NCBI RefSeq assembly: GCF_040581485.1
Contig: NC_090131.1
Span: 16,077,501 to 16,141,500, forward strand
Origin: Linepithema humile
Taxonomy: Eukaryota; Arthropoda; Insecta; Hymenoptera; Formicidae
Length of the DNA stretch: 64,000 nt
Direction: 5' to 3'
The notes below the pieces were generated by a model. The model did not search any database and was not told the origin of the DNA. It saw only the letters and a list, made by a program, of their open reading frames with translations. Position 1 is the stretch's first letter. Every line of letters starts with the position of its first letter. Positions 13,601 to 26,582 of the stretch are shown here, piece after piece. The position numbers and the translations under genes are program-made.

Positions 13601-16600
13601 AGCAAATTACAGTGCACCAATCGATTGGTTAATAATCACCGGCTTAAAAGTACCAGTCGGTACTTAATAACGTGCTTTTCATGAAATTTTTCGAACTTAA
13701 TCTCGGTTTATCCTCCGTATTTGGTCAATTCTCGATTATTACTGCAGGCTATTATGTTGGCCACGTTCTCACCGGTCGCGCAAATCTAGAAGTTCGCACT
13801 GCGGGTGGTACGCTGTATAGAAGTGAGGCAATGTTTAAATTACACGCTGCATAGCGAGCCGAGCTTTACGAGGGCCCACCGCACAAACTCTTCCGTTCCT
13901 ACCACCTACGACAGCAATTACAAAGCCTGAAGCGAGCCATTGGCACACCGCAATATAATGTGCTCACTTCCGCAACCAAGTACGACATGTGGAAATTATA
14001 ACGCGTATCTTTCATTCTTCGAGACGGAACAGCCGTCTTTGGCAGAAGACTTTAATGCGCCGGCCGCTGCACAAGTAGTGTGCTAAGTGGGCGTGCGCGC
14101 AATATTCAGCTGCGTCAAACATTTACCGCGCTTTATTTCTGATTCAATTACTTATTTCCGCATATTTTAATTAAAAAATTCATTATTACAACGTGGGCGA
14201 AAGACACTCGACATAAAGTATCCGTTTGCCAGATATGTGAGAACGCAGCATTCTCTCTCGTTATCTCAGAAAATATTTAACGCTTCGACGTCTCTTTCGA
14301 AAGAAATTAATATTAAAGTATTCATTTTATTCATTTATTTTGTTTCAAAGACAGAAAAATTGCTTTTAGATAATATTAAATATGCGCGATTGCGCCGCTT
14401 TAACTTAAATCGTACACCTCGGATGATATTCTACTCTTTGAGAGCGTTTTATCGAATCAAAAAGGAATTAAACCAACTAGTCATGCAACGAGAAGAGTCG
14501 CTGCATGTTGGTTTTCCATCAAGTCCGGCCAATTACGAAACGCGCGCTAAGCAATAGCCGCACGACGGAGCCGAAGACAAGTCTCATCTACAATCTCCTA
14601 CCACCTGACGCCATCCATCGTGCAGTTGATTGCTATTCTCTACCTGGAGGCCGCGTGCGCAATGAGCGATGCGTTCATTCATGCCGATAAACCGGGTTCG
14701 CGATAGTGTCGGGCGGGTTGATCGCGCTCGCCGTGATATACAAGCGGGGTGATGCACGACGAGCGATCTAAGATGAGACCGGTAGAAACGGCGTTACACG
14801 GGCCGCATGCTCGTTGGAGAGCACCAGGTGCTGGTACGCTGATGCTGCGATCTGCAGCCGGCCTGTTTATTATTCCAAGCAAAGGAAGAAGGTACTTAAC
14901 GTCCCGATGTCGCGATACTTGAAGGTTGTGGGTGGAAGGCGAAGAAAGCGCGCGATGAAATATGACAAGGAACCGATTCAGCATTGTATTGCGGGACGGG
15001 CCGAAGCTTGCGCTCGTATGCCTTTCGCGTAGCGCGGCATTCTTTGGCCAATTTGGAATTGATTTTTCAATCGAATCGTCTATCGTTATTTTCTAACGTT
15101 ATTTTTGTCGATAACGTATTCGATAAAATAGTAAAAAAATTGTTAATAGCTCACAAGGTCAGGCAAGCTGTCGTGTTCGCCGATGCAAATGATTTAATCC
15201 AATATTCATTTACGTGCTTAATACGTTTTTTATAGATCGTCTCGATCATTTGTCACGCAGCAAGCGAGCTGGTTGCGCTAGTGCTTCTCCGCGTGTTTGG
15301 ACTACACTAAACCTATCAACGCAACAAGTTTCGTAACCAACTGCACCGCCGCGTCGTTAAAAAGAAACAATACGAATAAGCCGCCGGCAGAATCACGCGT
15401 AGGCAGAAGTCTGCGAGAGCGGCTCCGGGGAAAAGAATTCATTTCGCGGGCGCTTCGTAAAATCGGTTACGTATCGAACGCGTATCCCGCGCGCGAATAT
15501 CGTGGGTGGAGAGGCGGCCCCGGGTCCGTGCCTGACCACCGACAACTTTGATTCACTGCGATTGTTGAGAGCCGGTTCAATGATCGGCGCGACACACACC
15601 GACGACGCGACCACCGTCGCGCTCGGTCCGCAACGACGCGCGCACGCAAAGCACACGTACGCGCGTCGCAATCCGCTGGCCGGCCGAGCGAGTCACGTTT
15701 ACACACGAGCACCACGTGCTCGCGGCTCGCTCGATCATGCTCCCGGTTATGTATATCGCGACCACGACGCCGATCAGCCGGAGCGGACGATTTTCTATTC
15801 CCCGCGCATGCACAACCGACCGAGGGTTTACATCGGACAACACGAAAGGCTAAAGGGTTAATCTCTCGCCGCTGGGCATCCGACATTGCACGGCACGCTC
15901 GTTCCTTACGCGGCGATTCGACGGGTTCAGCTAAACGCAGGTATTGAAACACAGATATAATTTAACTGACAATGAGTACAAGTATCGCGTACGCTACTAC
16001 AAGTCACGCTACCATAGTCACGCTAGATTAATTTCTATGTTTATTGGTGACAACGTAAACACGACGATTTACGTAAAACATTCTATATGCGTGCATGCGA
16101 TAAGTGCTCTTGTTTGAAAGTTCGATTATTATTCAACCCAATATTTACAGCTTCGAATTTTTCACGCGATACGTTGAAATTTTAGATTTATCGCGTTGAC
16201 GAAAAATCGCTCGGCGGCGGCTAAAGCGACGCGACAAACACGCGGTATATAAATCGTAGTAAAGATTTTTCCTGTCAATTTGAAACGGCTGACTTGGTCA
16301 CGCAGGCGATGACAGAATCTACCGTCTTTGCGTCGAGTTATCGGGTCGGCGCGTCTCACTGTGCGAGGGAAATCGTAAAGGACCGAAAGGGTCGACGGAG
16401 GCGTGGTACACGTACCTAGTTCCATCTGAAGGTTCCCGCGCTGACGTCTCTGTATATTCACGGTGCGCGAGGTCGTCGTAAAGGGCCTCTACGTCGCGAC
16501 GTGAGAGTTCGATTTTATGTCCGTCCTAGTCCGGGACCGCCCGTCGTTAGTCACACCGTGGTTTCTGCTTTCTTCAACGCGACACACGTGCTGTACGTTT

Positions 16601-16719
16601 TTGTGGTTCCGCGCGCGATAGTCTCGTTTCGCGGCGAGACATTGTCATCTTGTTTATTCGCGCGTACTTGCCGTTATCAAAGTCATCATTCTCGCGGATC
16701 TCAAAGCCGATGGAATCGA

Positions 16720-16723
<4 letters not shown>
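10613..16723. other. Mosaic of CpG-rich patches and AT-rich DNA, no gene assigned
   Basis: CpG-rich patches lie at about 10.6-11.2, 12.2-12.7, 14.5-15.0 and 15.3-16.7 kb. Their long open frames overlap on both strands and carry no recognised domain, no signal peptide and no consistent splice sites, so none is called as a gene. They may be non-coding exons or regulatory DNA. Confidence 0.4.

Positions 16724-16772
<49 letters not shown>
16724..16772. repeat. (GA)n microsatellite
   Basis: An uninterrupted GA run of about 49 bases sits in a CpG-rich patch. Long GAGAG tracts can bind GAGA-type factors in insects, but there is no sign of a linked gene. Confidence 0.95.
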
Positions 16773-16773
<1 letters not shown>

Positions 16774-19700
16774 AGAGGACCATTGTGAACGTGCCTCTAT
16801 CCTGCCGCTCGTAAAAGACACATCGCGAAATCGGCCGCGCGACAAACGGCGAATTACCTTCGCCTGCGACGAGATCGTACGACCAGTTTTCTTACCTATT
16901 GTGTGCATCGTGCCTACGGATTTAATGGACGAACGGAAGTTTGCGCCGAGTCGCTTCCTTTATGTTGCTATTATTCAAGTAAATGCATCAGTCATGCATT
17001 ATTCGTTAATAACAATTCTGTTTCAGCTGTAGAAATATCGTAAATGTAGTATTTGTGTAATTAAAGGGTGATAAGTAAGACATAAAAGGAGACGGTAACG
17101 TAGATTGCAGTTTTAATTTTGTTGCGCGTTTCTCGATACATTTTTTTTTTTTTAAAGTCGCACCTGAGTATGAGCCAGACCGAGAGGAATGCACACAATG
17201 AATAATGTATGCCGTTGATTATTAATTGCAACTGATTTTATCGCATTATAACGTTCGCATTGAAGTGATAATCTCAATTCCTAGCATAATATATCTTACT
17301 GTCATTAATGTCGCTGGGTTGAGTTAGTTCATTAATATGAATGGATTCTTTTCTATGATAGTGAGAAAAGTCACGACCTATAATATGATAACGATTGATA
17401 TCAATTTGATAAGAATGTAATAAAGATAAAATCTCTTTCTTACAGTAGTAAATCACAATTACTGATTGCTAATTATCTATGAAGACTGGAACAAATCGAA
17501 ATGCCACTAATTCAAAAGCTTTTCATTGAAAATAAAAAACAATAAGACGTATTGTTCTGAAATAAATTAATTATTTCGATTGTCCGTTTAATTTTAAATG
17601 TCAAACTTCAGAAATTTTAGTTAATCAGAAATTTATATCGTGACTTTGTTAAAAAGAACATTCAGAACGTTAAATTTTAAGCATTTTCGTTAATTATAGT
17701 CTTTTTTTTATTTTTTCCACCAAAAAATCTATTATTAAAACGAAGATCGGAGAGATTTCGGAACATCCCGATAATATCACATTCTAACACCGTAATTACT
17801 ATCTTCATCGGATACCGCTGATCCGGAGTAACAACGTGATTACTTATAACGATTTCTTCCGCAAGATCTCCTCCTACTGTCTCAGTTAACAATATAATTC
17901 AACGCCGAGGGCCGAGCTTTCTCTTGTACGTCCACGCACGCGTTGCAAACCGCTATTAAGTCAGAATCAGGATGAATTATCTCCGGATGCAAACACTCGT
18001 ACAAAACATTGTGCATCGTTGCAAGTATGATAAGATAATTAACTCGATCGTAGACTAGCAAAGCTTCGATCTCAAAAAAAGTATCGCATTGCCGGTGCTT
18101 TATATAGTATGAAAAAAATCTGCAGGAACTGTGAAGAATTGTAAAGAAAACGTATCTGAAGTAGAATGCTAACCTTAAGATACGTTATTAATTAATATCA
18201 CACATATTATTACGTCTATCGGCATTAGATACCACATTTATCGTTATGATATCTGGCTTATCGGAAGAAGCGTCCGTAAGATAACATACAAGATAGTTCA
18301 AAGTGTAAAATGCGCAGCGGCGCATATCTCTCAGAACGGACATCCTTTATTCACAGCGGACCAACGCACAAGAAGTCACCTAACGACAGGTATTCCATTC
18401 CCTGGCGCGATCTCAAAAAAACCTAAAGTCTTACGCAATTCTCGCAATCGACCGAAGAGAAAAAAAAAAAAGGAGAAGGATGCGGAGAGCGACGGAAAGA
18501 GAAAGGAAGACACCGTCGCGTCGCGCTACCATCGACCGCGATTAACGCACATACAATCGGCCTCCGCGGGTGCTTTCGTACGCACGTGTGCACACGCGTG
18601 TACGGCCTATCGCCGAGGAATCGAGATAACGTAATCGACGATGACATTGAATGCCGTAGTAACCGACCGCGTGCATTCCTGCGTGCCGTACCCCCCGTAT
18701 CTCTTTCACCGCTTCGTCATTAACCCGGTGCTGCGGTGGCGGAACGTCGTTTCAGATCGACTCTTGCACCGATGCCAACGGTAGGCTGTCACCTCTGGAT
18801 ATAAACGACGGGTGACGTCAGTATGACATCAGTGATCCATATCGTCGTAACACGGTAAGGCGCCTCGCTCGCGTATCACAGACGCTTTACGACGCGTCAG
18901 CATAGAGACACCTCCGATAATTCGATGCGTCGGCGACGCAGCAGGTAAACCGAAGGAGACGTGGGGGTCGACGGGGAGGGACGGGGACTATGAAGAGCCG
19001 AGCGAGAGAACAAAAGGAGCACGCCAAGGCGGAATTGGCGGGAGGGGGTGAAGGATGGAGGTTAACGCGCAACTCCGGCAACTTAAAACCCTTCAGCAGC
19101 ATTTTATGGGTGGGGTCGCCCTCCGACGAAGGACCGTCCGGTGCGCCTAGTAGTCCGGCCAGACAAAATGCAAATCTCCGCGCGCCCCGCTAATCTGTCC
19201 GATGCATCCGTGAGGCCGAAACCCATTGGCGGAGAGTGCGGGTCGTGCGCGAGCGCGCGGCCCCGTCTCGAGTTTTCCCGCGTACCTCGTAAATCAAAGT
19301 CATCCGCGCCGTGGCCGGCTCAGGAAGGAAGCCGAGGTCTTGTGCGTCTGGCCGCGCGTTCGTCGAACTGACGCACCCTGCCTGATTCATATTCAGCGAA
19401 AGCTGAACATGCGGGAAGCTGCGGCGACCGCACACCGGTCGGAGACTTGACAGAAAAACCGGTCTAGGCGAGATTAAAAGTTCAGATAACGCTCCGATGT
19501 GTCACAAATGATCTAATCACATTCGTCCATCTGGTTTTAGCGTTCATCAATAATTATAAACCGTCTGCGAAGAGAATACGTGATTAGTATCCTTCGCTTT
19601 AACCGTTCACACGTTTATTGTTATGTCTCGCAATTAACATTCGCCGCCTGCTTCGCTGACGCATTAATTCAATTTCACTTCGCTGGCACTCGGATCAGTT

Positions 19701-20200
19701 CTTATTTCTCTTTGACTTTTTAATCACCGCTTGATTCGGAACTCGAGCGAGGAAGAAATCCGACGCCTTTGCAGACTGCTCCCGACGATGCGCATACCGT
19801 ATCAAATGTTGCGAGCTACGTATAATCTATCTTTTCTATGGTGCTCACCGTGCGTTCACCCGTGATGCGATATTCTCGCCATAAGTGCCGATTAGAGTGG
19901 TGCTCCCTCAGCGTATAAACATGACTTACGCGTACACAAGTATATTCGCGCATACATGTGTATTACTCGAGGAGGTGTAGAAGGAGACGCAGCTACGCGT
20001 CCCACATACCTTTATGAATGACGTTGCGGTAACGAAAGGCGCGCGTTTTTTTCACGATAAAGCGTATATCCGACAGTCGCGTGTCGCTTTGCACGTACGA
20101 TATCTATAGATATTTGAGATGCGTCATCGCTAAATAATGCTCTCTCGCTCTCTCTAAGAGTTTGTAGTGCTCATATTTATATAGAAACTTGATCTAGCTT
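16773..20200. other. Intergenic DNA with a CpG-rich patch at 18.4-19.45 kb
   Basis: No gene is recognised. The CpG-rich patch gives overlapping short frames on both strands without coding character. Confidence 0.45.
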
Positions 20201-20204
20201 CTTG

Positions 20205-21060
20205 AATAATTTGTAAATGAACGTTTTGTGAACAAAGAAAAATCAAAAGGTACAGAAAATTTTTCAAAAAAGTGTATTTAAAAAAATACAGGTATAAAAA
20301 TAACTTTAACTTTCGACATAATTGCCACTGCGTTCGACACAAGTGGTCCAACGGCGAATGAACTGGTGTAACCAAACGGCCTTCTGAAGAAAATAATTTC
20401 TGTTGCATTCTCAGCCACGCATTTACGCTTTTTTTTCTACCTCGACACAAAACATTTGCTTTTTGGAATTTTTTTTTGGGTGGTCAAAAAATATAAAAGG
20501 CGACAAATTGAGGTTTTATAATTGGATGGTGCAAAATTTCAAATTTTTGCTGATCCTCGTGGTTTCAAATGCGTTGACAAGCACTTGCGATCGCGCATCG
20601 TAAAAAAAGATCATGTTGATCCTATGCTGACCCTATTCTTGTCCATTTTACCTTCAAGAGTTTCGATAAACAAGATCAGCTACTTTCTGAACCACTCTCG
20701 AGAAGTTGAAACCAATATTATCCGAAAAGCAAAGTGCGGTTAAAAGAGGAATCACTTTCAAAGACCGCATATGACTGTTTACACTTTACAATCTCAATTT
20801 GCAATTTTAAAATTTTTTTATCACTCAGAAAGGTAAATGTTTTTCACCTGACACGGAGATGAAAAAGCTGTAAATACGTGGCTGAATAGCGCAATACAAA
20901 TCATTTTCTCTGAAAAAAGATACATCAGTGCGTTCGTCATTGGATCGCTTGCGTTAGATGCAATGGTAATTGTATGAAAAATTAAAATTGTTTTTACGCT
21001 TGTATCTTTTGTTTAAGTACACTCTGTTGAATAAGTTTCTTCACTTCTTGATTTTTCTTC
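20205..21060. mobile_element. Two inverted, decayed mariner-like transposon 3' ends
   Basis: On the minus strand, about 20440 down to 20306, frames shifted against each other read WLRMQQKLFSSEG, then VWLHQFIRRW, then CVERSGNYVES and a stop. This resembles the C-terminus of mariner-type transposases (RW..CVE..G.YVE). On the plus strand, from about 20845, there is FSPDTEMK, then after a frameshift AVNTWLNSAI, another transposase C-terminal pattern. Beyond both ends the DNA reads as related KLKLFLxLY..FKYT..LIFL frames, which shows that the two ends are homologous copies facing outwards. Frameshifts and stops make both non-functional. The family assignment rests on motif memory only. Confidence 0.55.
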
Positions 21061-21061
21061 C

Positions 21062-23090
21062 TTCAAAGCACCTTGTCTCGGTGCCTACCTTTAACATTTC
21101 ACAATCGAAATGAAAATTACTTTGCCCCGACTAAAGTAGTAGTTATGAACTTTCTGCAATATGTGGAGGCAATGACACGCGAATTGTAATTTTTTATCCC
21201 GCAGCCTTTCCTCACCACGTATTTATCTTCGTGCGTGCGTGCACTTTTGAACGCACGTCGGCGCTCTCGCTTTCCGATACGAGATCCGCGAAGTCAGCCC
21301 GAATGGCTCGTATCGGGCACCTCGCTCCCACACTCGCCCGCACGACGATGATATTGCGCTCTTTCTCTCGGTACCATTCGCGTCTCTTTCCGCTCGCGCG
21401 ATATTATGCCCCCTCGCCTGCGCTCTCGCTCCTTTTCTCCTTTCCGTCTTCCACTCGTCGGCCCAAAGAGGCGAAGGTGGAGGCTAATCACCACGCAATC
21501 ACCGCTCCCGGTGCGGCTGAGACTCCGACCTGTTCCCAGAAAGCAGCAACCGCCTTTTGCCGCCCTGGGGCATTCACCACCACGGTACCGGTGCTGCAAA
21601 ACCAACAATCTTCGTCCTGTGCCGCGGAAAAAAAGACCACTGCCCACCCCGCGTCCCGTTCCCCGCCCCTTTTCGCCAAATCACCGGAGGGCCGACCGAT
21701 CGTCCGACTACTGGCATCCGGAGAATCCATCCATTAGAATAGCCGCGATTCCACCTCGGCGGGATCTATCGCGAGACGAGGAAGGCATGTATTAAACCCG
21801 CGGAGGCTGCTACCCCGGTCGACACGACATTCGCCCGGAATGCGAATGCTTTGAAAAGAAGTATATTTTGGGATAATTTCCCCCCCGTATGAATGATGGA
21901 CGTTTCGTTCTGAAAACGCGTTTTGAATCGACGTTATCGCGTGTAATGAGAGTGCATCGTAACAGCGGGATGAGGCGCCTGCTCGAATAATTGCATGTGG
22001 TGAAATCGTAAGGCAATAACGTGGTTATTGCGTGCGATTTAGTGGTCCATAGGTGGTAAGCCGCGATTACAGGGATATTACGCCAAAAGAAAACTGCATC
22101 GCACTCGTTCTAGAGCTTTGCTTTACGTTTTTTACGCTAATTATGATCTATTCATTCTTTTTTGCACTGAAAATATATCTAAACGATGCTCTCTAAAAAT
22201 AATAATAGTCTCTGTTATACAGCAGCATATGAAAATAAAGTTAAATCTTAATTCATAAATTTGTGAATTAATGTACAAATAAAATTTTCAGTCGTTCGTG
22301 AAATTTTCATGTTTGTTTCACCGGCACATTGCGAAATTAAATTGCAACCAGTCTAAAATGAATAATTTTGCATAAAGATACCTTGCTGCTCTTAGAAGCA
22401 GAATAATACATGTAGAAAATCAGTAACTGGTAGATAAGAACGTAAATTGATATAGTTGGGGGCGATGGTCGTTAGGAATACATATAATATTGGATGCGCC
22501 TCCCTTTAGCGTACGCCCACGCGATGTGCGTAGCCGACGATACAGGATGCTTGAAACTGCTAGCTCGGGGCAACTCCGGGAGAAGAGGAGGAGGTGTGAG
22601 TTTACGATAAGACACACGCACACGGCCGCACACACTGGCTTCCACTGGCGTCTCGCGCTAACAGACTAATCGAATTGGGACTTATTGTTGCGTCGCCTCA
22701 TTCGTAATCGCGTCGCGTGTAGAAACTTATACTTTTTTTTGTTTTGATACCGTAAGATATTTTCAACAAATCAATAATAAAGTTGACTGTTATTCGCAGT
22801 AATTATCTATATTGAGAGACCTAATCGTCTAATTGAAAGATCTGATCGCAAGTGCACATATAAAAATTAGCATAAGTGCTACTCGATCAAATCTATAGTA
22901 CGTGGAAACTTGATATCTTATCACTTCTTATCGCCTCTTTGTATTTTCTAATTACAGTGACAGAAAAGACAAAGAGGTGTGGCAAGCTCTGTGCTATACT
23001 TTAAGCTATCATTAAAGCGTCAGCTATTAATGCTAAGAAACACATGGTGCACGCGTGAATCACATAGCGCGTGTGCGCTTTCGCCCTATA
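21062..23090. other. Upstream intergenic DNA with CpG-rich patch (21.2-21.8 kb)
   Basis: A 168-codon frame at 21231-21737 is low-complexity (Pro/Ser/Arg/Ala-rich) and is matched by open frames on the other strand, so it is not called. This DNA may hold the promoter and leader of gene A. Confidence 0.4.
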
Positions 23091-24255
23091 ATGACCGCGC
23101 CACGTACGTTAGTTCACGTGTGAGCGACGTGCGAATTGTACGAACTATCGTATCGAATTGCCATTACGCCTCGCACCTGAGAGCGTTCGCACCGTCGCTT
23201 CGAATGGATTTAAGCAGGTTTTCTGCAGGCACGCACGAACAATCAACGCGCGTTAATTGCCCACGCAGTGGCCCATGAAGTCTTTGTCGGTCTTTACAGC
23301 ACTCCTACTACTGTTAAACATCGTGGTCGCTGAATAGCATCGATCGAAAATTGATTCGACGCGATGCGTTTGCTACGTGCTGACAAGTATTACACGACAT
23401 CATTCAATACGACGCTATTCTTCGTCAAATTTATTGTTTGCGTGATTGCGCATGAAAGATCAAAGTATCATATTCTTCCGCTTAAACTTTAGATTACGAT
23501 AAATTGAAAGTTTTTGTTTTCTTTTTCCTCTTATTTTTAATAAAGCCCTTTGCACTAAGAAGTTTAACTTATTATTACTACAAAATCACTACGAAATCGT
23601 GTGCAAAAAAAATTTAAAAGGTCCTCACATCCCTGAACAAATTTGCAGCGCGTGGAATTACGAGGAAAGTCATAGCTGTGACGTATAATTACGTAATGCA
23701 TCTCGATTTTCCGATTTGCAATCTATTTCCTAATGCGGGGGCGACGATTGGTCGTTGTTAAATTGATGCGTAGGTGCGATGGTAGGAACCTACGTTTCCG
23801 TGTAGGTACGCCGAATGTGAAAGTCGGAAGGATCTCTCGTCTTTCCCATTCCCTCTTCTCACGCGCGTTTATTATTCTGGCGTGCAAACTGGTACGCGAC
23901 CTTTCTTCAATCGCGATCCGTTGACTTTATCGGATTTAGCTGCGAATTATCTACAATCGATTGAATGTGAACTTTGGCGAAGATAAATATTATCTTGTAC
24001 CGCGGTATATATATACTTGTTGCAACTACCACGTCAATATTTTACTCCGCTAACATCTCAATTGACTTAACAATAGAGAACTCAATTATGAAATACGTCT
24101 TTTCAACGTCGTTACATTTAAATTAAAATAAATAATGCAATATCTCTGTGTTGAGATACGAAACGCAAAATAGTTACACAGATTTTAATCATTTTATTCT
24201 ACAATTAAATGTTTTCTAGTAGGTCTTTGACGTGGATTTGCATTTTTGGTTACAG

Positions 24256-26582
24256 GTTCGGTGGTCATGATTTTGAGCTTCCTGAGCAATGGGATTGTCT
24301 CGGAGAAAATGACATCTCCTACCGAAGTGGTTTCGTACGATCTATTCGACCCGGCTGATTCCGAACCGTGGCTGACGCCCTGCGGCCACGTTATACCGGA
24401 AGTGTTGAAAAATTCAAGTTCAAAAACGGAAATAAAGGACATCTTGAAAAATGTGCAGTTGCAACTGCAGAGCGCCAATGCGAAATACCAAACCGATATC
24501 AATACTGTACGTGAAGTTTACTCGCAGGTAAGAGACGAAAGTGCTTTGCTCGCGACCGCGATTCCGTAATTAATTGCAGCGCGGCGTCGGGGTAAAACCG
24601 CGTGGGCAGTCGCTCGAGGGGGATTCGCACGTGCGCACAATGCAACGTCGGGCAGTGTACAGTCCTACTTTCCGTCTGCAATTTGCATTGGTTACGATGT
24701 GCCACGCAGAGATTCAGCGTAATTACTTTTTCTATAGTCCTGCGACGCGCGTTCCAGACACCTCGCGGATTTGATGACAAATTGCTTCCGTCCTGTTGCG
24801 GAACGAACGCACCGCTCATTCATTAAAACCGTCATTATCGCAAATGTCATTAAATGTTGGCCGAAGATAAGTGAATGCATTTACATAAGAGGCTTTACGC
24901 GTTTATAACGCCGTTGTATAACGAGATGATAGATGTTATTGTTTGGTCTATCGAGAGAGTCTAAAATCAAGTGTGTGTGTGTGTTTATGCCGGCGGATCG
25001 CGGTGACTTGGATAGAGCGATATATTTTGTTTATCGATTTTTATCACTTCAAAGCTTACTCTGGGATATGCATGACCGCATTCCAAGACAGATTTGTGAT
25101 ACTGTAATTTTTCATACTGTATACGCGTAGTACTATATCGGCATGAATATATACGTGCAGGCTTAGCTATATTCCGTTCTGGGATCAGCAGCAGAATCGG
25201 AATCGCTTGAACATTCCATATATGTCACAGCGGATAATCCATTAAATAATTTATAAATGCACACATAGTTAGCTAGCAATGTAGTGTTACATTAGTTATG
25301 CAGTATAACGGCATCATACCATAATTCCGAATGAAATTTATCATAAATTACACATATAGTAAGAGCGCGTATAAATTATGTACAACTCTACGTGGCACAG
25401 CTGTAAATATTTTATAAAAATAAAAGATTCTTGTAACTTCAGAAATTAATCACGTTAAAACACTCGGTGATATACAATTACGGTGTACAAGACTAAATGT
25501 TATCTCATCTTTCTGTCACAGGTGCGCAGAGTGCTGCAGAAACCTAAGCAGCACTACAGGTTGAGTTGGTTGCCCAAAAACCAATGGAGTTGGTATAAAA
25601 ATAAAATCGCGTGCTTTGATGATAAGCGGAAAGCCAAATTTATGCTTCCACGTTTATACAAAACAATGCAATTGTACGCTATTACGTTCTATCAACTTCT
25701 GCATTTTCATCCGAATTCAGCTCACACCAGTAGCACTAACGTCACGCTAATCCGAAACGAGATTGTTAACAGGACGCACATGTGGAGTCACATAGTAAGT
25801 TGGCGTATTTCTAACATAATCTGTGTCAACAACGTTAATATCAATTGAAATTTGCATTTCCATCGCTCGTTTGAGTCGTAAATGAATCGTAATCAAATGA
25901 ATCATTCAACAAGTATGAGATATAGATTTATGAATATCGCATTACCTCGATTTACGATCATGAAGCAAGCTATCATAAAATATACGAATGTGTAACGGCA
26001 AGCAATATCGATGTTTCGCGAGTGAAAGTAAAGACGCGTAAAAGTAACATTTCGTTTGCACGATTGCAGGTACTGTGCGAAGTCGAGACCAGCGTCGAAA
26101 CTCTGGACATAACGGTAGCCCTTCCGCACAATAAGCGCATCGTGACGGAGCACCCGCATTACCAGAGTAAGGGCGATCTAACGCGAATGCTGATTCAGGA
26201 TTGGGGCATATTCAATTTTTATAAATCTTTCCTCAACGAATGGCTGGAGGCCTTCAACGACGCCACCGCAGAAGGACCCGGCATTTGCAACCGCGAAATG
26301 AAGTTGAATCCTAAAGTAACCAATAACAAGAAGTCAACAAGGGGCAAAAAAATGTCAAAAATGAGAAAATTGACGAAATTGAGCACAAAGTACGTGCTTG
26401 CGACGATCTTTAATCAAAACACTTCTTTGCCATCCTTGCTTGAAAACCCTCAGAAAGAATCTATAAGAAAGAAATTGTTAACGAAGAAACCTATGCGCAA
26501 GACTCCTCTGAGAAAAAGATTTCCGAAGAATAGATTGATGAGGAACAAACGAAAAAAACTCTCAGCACAAGAACAAACCTAA
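24256..26582 (+). CDS. Gene A: candidate secreted helical cytokine (Unpaired-like?), first exon missing
   Basis: Three exons are supported: 24256-24527 (acceptor TTACAG, donor GTAAGA), 25522-25794 (acceptor GTCACAG, donor GTAAGT) and 26070-26582 (acceptor ATTGCAG, stop TAA). Both internal junctions are phase 0. The first visible exon opens in phase 1, so an upstream exon with the start codon is required; its hydrophobic run SVVMILSFLSNGIVS looks like the distal part of a signal peptide. The 351 visible residues contain W-L-T-PCG (about 38-43), helical segments, LCEVE (183-187), and a terminal helix D-W-G-x4-Y...W (W226 and W239). Sequons are at N52, N163 and N173. The last 95 or so residues are Lys/Arg-rich. 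The motifs and helices recur in gene B, 4.6 kb downstream, so this is a diverged paralogue. The protein is probably an extracellular ligand. The Unpaired/IL-6-class assignment is inference; an unrelated insect-specific secreted family is the alternative. Confidence 0.8.

Noticed and set aside
15467..15952. 161-codon minus-strand frame
   Set aside because: It lies in a CpG-rich patch where several frames on both strands are open. It is Arg/Ala/Cys-rich without domain, signal peptide or splice sites.
16501..16788. Frame containing a long Arg-Glu repeat
   Set aside because: The repeat is only the translation of the GA microsatellite.
21231..21737. 168-codon plus-strand frame
   Set aside because: Low-complexity composition and matching open frames in other phases point to GC content rather than coding.
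23275..23337. Signal-peptide-like 20-codon frame as exon 1 of gene A
   Set aside because: It ends in an in-frame TAG, has no donor in the phase needed by 24256, and its start context is poor. It is kept only as a note.
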